The notes beneath the pieces were generated by a model. The model did no database searches and was not told where the DNA came from. It was given only the letters and a program-made list of their open reading frames with translations. A stretch of 64,000 nt of DNA. Source: Ruegeria sp. THAF57 (GTDB lineage Bacteria > Pseudomonadota > Alphaproteobacteria > Rhodobacterales > Rhodobacteraceae). Both the position numbers and the translations under genes were made by a program. The DNA lies in assembly GCF_903914075.1 (NCBI RefSeq), contig NZ_CAIWNQ010000004.1, positions 310,001 to 374,000 of the forward strand, given 5' to 3'. Positions 61,478 to 64,000 of this stretch are shown here, one piece after another (positions within the stretch are counted from its first letter, which is position 1; the number at the start of each line of letters is the position of its first letter).

Positions 61478-62977
61478 ATGTCCGAACTGTCCCACTTTAT
61501 CAACGGCGAGAATGTCGCTGGCACGTCTGGTCGCTTTGACGATGTATTTAATCCGGCAACAGGCGAAGTTCAGTACAAATGCCCGATGGCAAGCGCTGCT
61601 GAAACCAACGCTGCGATCGAAAGCGCGGCGGCGGCGCAACCTGCTTGGGGCGCGACAAACCCTCAGAAACGCGCGCGCGTTATGATGGCAATGGTTCACC
61701 TGATGAACCGCGACATGGATAAGCTGGCCGAGGCGCTCAGCCGTGAACACGGTAAAACCATCCCGGACGCCAAGGGTGACCTTCAACGCGGACTGGAAGT
61801 GATTGAATACTGCATCGGCGCGCCTCAGATGTTGAAGGGTGAGTTCACGGACAGCGCGGGTCCTGGCATCGACATGTATTCGATGCGTCAGCCGTTAGGT
61901 GTTGTGGCCTCGATCATGCCGTTCAACTTCCCTGCAATGATGCCCCTGTGGCATGTAGGCCCTGCGTTGGCCTGCGGCAACGCGGTCGTTCTGAAACCGT
62001 CCGAGCGTGACCCCTCGGTCCCGTTGATGTTGGCCGAACTGTTCATCGAGGCTGGTCTGCCCAAAGGCGTATTTCAGGTCGTGAATGGCGATAAAGAGGC
62101 CGTCGATACCCTGCTAGACAGCGAAATTATTCAGGGCGTGTCCTTCGTCGGCTCGACCCCGATTGCGCAGTACATCTATTCCCGCGCTACGGCGAACGGC
62201 AAACGAGCGCAGTGTTTTGGCGGCGCCAAGAACCACATGATCGTGATGCCGGATGCAGACATGGATCAGGCCGCCGATGCGCTGGTCGGTGCGGGTTTCG
62301 GCGCAGCAGGCGAACGCTGCATGGCGATTTCGGTTGCGGTTCCCGTAGGGGAAGAAGCGGCAGACGCGTTGATCGAAAAGCTGATCCCGCGCATCGAAAA
62401 ACTTAAAGTTGGCCCCTATACTGCGGGTGATGACGTGGACATGGGCCCCGTTGTTACAGCCGCCGCGAAAGAACGCATTTTGGGCCTGATCAACTCGGGC
62501 GTGGAACAGGGTGCAAAACTGGTCGTCGATAATCGCGATTTCAGCCTGCAAGGCTATGAGGACGGTTTCTTTGTCGGCCCTCACCTGTTCGACCACGTGA
62601 CGCCTGAGATGGATATCTACAAGCAAGAGATCTTTGGTCCTGTCCTGTCCACCGTCCGTGCCGGTTCTTATGAGGAAGCGCTGAAGCTGGCGATGGACCA
62701 TGAATACGGCAACGGCACCGCGATCTTTACCCGTGATGGCGACACCGCGCGCGACTTTTCAAGCCGCGTGAATATCGGCATGGTCGGCGTCAATGTACCG
62801 ATCCCTGTTCCACTGGCCTATCACACCTTTGGCGGCTGGAAGAAGTCCATGTTCGGTGACCTGAACCAGCACGGCCCTGACAGCTTTAAGTTCTATACCC
62901 GCACCAAGACCGTTACGGCCCGCTGGCCCTCGGGCATCAAGGAAGGTGGCGAGTTTAACTTTAAAGCCATGGACTGA
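61478..62977 (+). CDS. mmsA: Methylmalonate-semialdehyde dehydrogenase (CoA-acylating)
   Basis: MmsA turns (methyl)malonate semialdehyde into propionyl-CoA or acetyl-CoA with NAD and CoA, in valine and inositol breakdown. The 499-residue protein has the aldehyde dehydrogenase core: PLGVVASIMPFNFPAMMPLW, the VSFVGSTPIAQYIY motif, the catalytic Cys in GAAGERCMAISVAV, and QEIFGPVLSTVRA. The start at 61478 was chosen because GGAGG lies 8 bases upstream; an ATG two codons earlier abuts that site. A terminator follows. Confidence 0.94.
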   Translation: MSELSHFINGENVAGTSGRFDDVFNPATGEVQYKCPMASAAETNAAIESAAAAQPAWGATNPQKRARVMMAMVHLMNRDMDKLAEALSREHGKTIPDAKGDLQRGLEVIEYCIGAPQMLKGEFTDSAGPGIDMYSMRQPLGVVASIMPFNFPAMMPLWHVGPALACGNAVVLKPSERDPSVPLMLAELFIEAGLPKGVFQVVNGDKEAVDTLLDSEIIQGVSFVGSTPIAQYIYSRATANGKRAQCFGGAKNHMIVMPDADMDQAADALVGAGFGAAGERCMAISVAVPVGEEAADALIEKLIPRIEKLKVGPYTAGDDVDMGPVVTAAAKERILGLINSGVEQGAKLVVDNRDFSLQGYEDGFFVGPHLFDHVTPEMDIYKQEIFGPVLSTVRAGSYEEALKLAMDHEYGNGTAIFTRDGDTARDFSSRVNIGMVGVNVPIPVPLAYHTFGGWKKSMFGDLNQHGPDSFKFYTRTKTVTARWPSGIKEGGEFNFKAMD

Positions 62978-63001
62978 TTAAAAACGTCCCCCATGAACAC
63001 C

Positions 63002-63030
63002 AAACCCGGCCTACGATGGCCGGGTTTTTT
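63002..63030 (+). terminator. Terminator of mmsA
   Basis: AAACCCGGCC and GGCCGGGTTT pair over 10 bp with a 6-base loop, followed by TTT. Confidence 0.85.
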
Positions 63031-63163
63031 CGGCAAAGCTCTGCCGAAATCCAAGTTTTTGGCGAACTCACGATAAGTTCAAACTGACACCACTGGCAAA
63101 TCCATGCCGTCAGCAATATTTTACTTCAAATTTGTTCGAGCAGTCCCTGAACCGGAGGCAACA

Positions 63164-63763
63164 TTGTCAAACCCCCGTATGACCCGCCGCACAGCTTTGT
63201 TGGGTGCAGCGTCCTTGCTGGCAACACCTGCTTTGGTGCGCGCGCAAAGCACGGATGCATTCCCACAAACAGAAGAGGCGATCAGCACACAATTGCCTGT
63301 ACGCCGCAATGTATCCTCGTTCTCTCAACAGAACTGGCAGGATCACTTTGACCAATTGGGGGTTGGGTGTCTGCTGGCCGATATTACCAGCCGCGCGGTC
63401 CATTACTGGGGCCCGGATGGAACCTATAAACTGTACCCAAGTTCCGTTCCCATGAGCGAAGAACTGACCAAGCGTGGATATACCGAAGTGGTACGCAAGC
63501 GGGAAAACCCAAGTTGGACACCAACCGCATCCATGCGCGAACGCGATCCCTCGTTGCCCGTTAGAATGGAAGGCGGAGACCCCGGTAATCCGTTGGGTAC
63601 ACGCGCTATGTATCTGGGGTGGCCGGCGTATCTGGTTCACGGAACGCACGACACGCGTAAGATCGGACGCCAAAGCTCGTCTGGGTGTATCGGTCTCTAT
63701 AACCAGCATGTTGAGGAATTGTATCCTCTGGTCAAAGTCGGAACCCAAGTTCGACTGATCTGA
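63164..63763 (+). CDS. L,D-transpeptidase (YkuD domain)
   Basis: The 199-residue protein starts with an RR-type signal (MTRRTALLGAASLLATPALVRA) and has the YkuD catalytic stretch VHGTHDTRKIGRQSSSGCIG, with the nucleophile Cys in SSGCIGL. L,D-transpeptidases make 3-3 links in peptidoglycan or attach lipoproteins. A TTG at 63164 was preferred because GGAGG is 5 bases upstream; the ATG six codons later is the other option. A terminator follows. The signal has the twin Arg pair, so Tat export is possible. Confidence 0.9.
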   Translation: MSNPRMTRRTALLGAASLLATPALVRAQSTDAFPQTEEAISTQLPVRRNVSSFSQQNWQDHFDQLGVGCLLADITSRAVHYWGPDGTYKLYPSSVPMSEELTKRGYTEVVRKRENPSWTPTASMRERDPSLPVRMEGGDPGNPLGTRAMYLGWPAYLVHGTHDTRKIGRQSSSGCIGLYNQHVEELYPLVKVGTQVRLI

Positions 63764-63767
63764 CAAC

Positions 63768-63800
63768 AAAGCCCCGGCCAGATGGACCGGGGCTTTTTTT
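63768..63800 (+). terminator. Terminator of the L,D-transpeptidase gene
   Basis: AAAGCCCCGG and CCGGGGCTTT pair over 10 bp with a 9-base loop, followed by TTTTTTT. It may also serve the convergent fasciclin gene. Confidence 0.85.
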
Positions 63801-63814
63801 GAACTGATGGGTGA

Positions 63815-64000
63815 TTATTCAGGCAGGATCACTGCGTCCACAACATGAATGACGCCGTTGCTTGCTTCGATGTCGGCTTGCACGACTTCCGCACCATTCA
63901 CTTTGACGCCGTTCTTGGCATTCACGCTCAGGCGATCACCCTGAACGGTCAGAACCTTGGCACGTTTCCCGGCAATATCACCCGACATCACCTTGGCCGG
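63815..64000 (-). CDS. Fasciclin domain protein, C-terminal part (5' end outside window)
   Basis: The last 61 residues are visible, with VQGDRLSVNAKNGVKVNGAEV and SNGVIHVVDAVILPE at the end, the standard FAS1 C-terminal H2-like motif. Such proteins are secreted adhesion-type proteins, often with a signal peptide. The start is beyond the window edge. It is convergent with the L,D-transpeptidase gene. Confidence 0.88.
   Translation of the reverse strand, partial: PAKVMSGDIAGKRAKVLTVQGDRLSVNAKNGVKVNGAEVVQADIEASNGVIHVVDAVILPE

Overview
The window is a high-GC chromosomal segment from an alphaproteobacterium of the Rhodobacterales, most likely the marine Roseobacter group. Supporting signs are a circularly permuted two-piece tmRNA with the tag ANDNRAPVAVAA, an alphaproteobacterial SspB, a DMSP demethylase (dmdA) next to acuI, the holin and muramidase pair used for gene transfer agent release, the F1-ATPase inhibitor zeta subunit (DUF1476), a ZauP/ZapA pair, and a GTG/TTG-tolerant start codon pattern with clear GGAGG ribosome sites. 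No rRNA, tRNA, insertion sequence, prophage structural block or CRISPR array was seen. The gene content is mostly core, with a few accessory islands.

Layout. 1-6.2 kb (minus): envelope and isoprenoid cluster frr-uppS-cdsA-dxr-rseP-small membrane protein-bamA (bamA is cut by the window edge). 6.3-11.2 kb: DMSP locus, a minus operon DUF2182-DUF1326-dmdA-acuI with a divergent FadR-type GntR regulator and a DUF4345 membrane gene; the shared intergenic region carries an 11-bp direct repeat. 11.2-18.1 kb (mostly plus): ssrA, a SnoaL-like protein, rhodanese-ChrB/ChrA, sspB, a secreted hypothetical, fumC-DUF4169-RHH, and tag. 18-22.4 kb (minus): class I aldolase, a cytochrome P450 overlapping a membrane alpha/beta-hydrolase-like gene, ccdA; then tusA-like. 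22.8-29.2 kb (minus): rne with a long leader, and dctB/dctD, whose regulator lacks the sigma54-contact loop. 29.2-31.3 kb (minus): purC, then purS-(dehydrogenase remnant)-purQ. 31.5-33.7 kb: zeta subunit, a homocysteine methyltransferase and an enoyl-CoA hydratase.

33.8-40.9 kb (minus): acyltransferase, murI, argC-ccmE, the GTA lysis pair, then ccmF-ccmH; the lysis genes split the cytochrome c maturation genes. 41-45.6 kb: one-polypeptide indolepyruvate ferredoxin oxidoreductase with a divergent LysR gene, followed by a candidate 83-nt small RNA. 45.7-52.7 kb: MscS channel, purL, bolA-grxD (partners in iron-sulfur biology), and a minus operon zauP-zapA-mliC. 53-59.9 kb: tkt, a thioesterase, DUF808, and two gap genes with the same GTTAGCGCTAAC-type palindrome upstream, then coaD. 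60-64 kb: CBS protein, LysR divergent from mmsA, an L,D-transpeptidase and the end of a fasciclin protein.

Functional links. DmdA with AcuI handles both branches of DMSP catabolism (demethylation and acrylyl-CoA reduction). SspB and ssrA belong to the same ribosome rescue/ClpXP route. The purine genes sit in two places. Tkt, two GAPDHs and aldolase supply central carbon flow. The most interesting points are the uncharacterised DUF2182/DUF1326 pair in the DMSP operon, the lysis cassette inside the ccm locus, the DctD without GAFTGA, the small RNA, the P450/hydrolase pair, and the paired gap operators.
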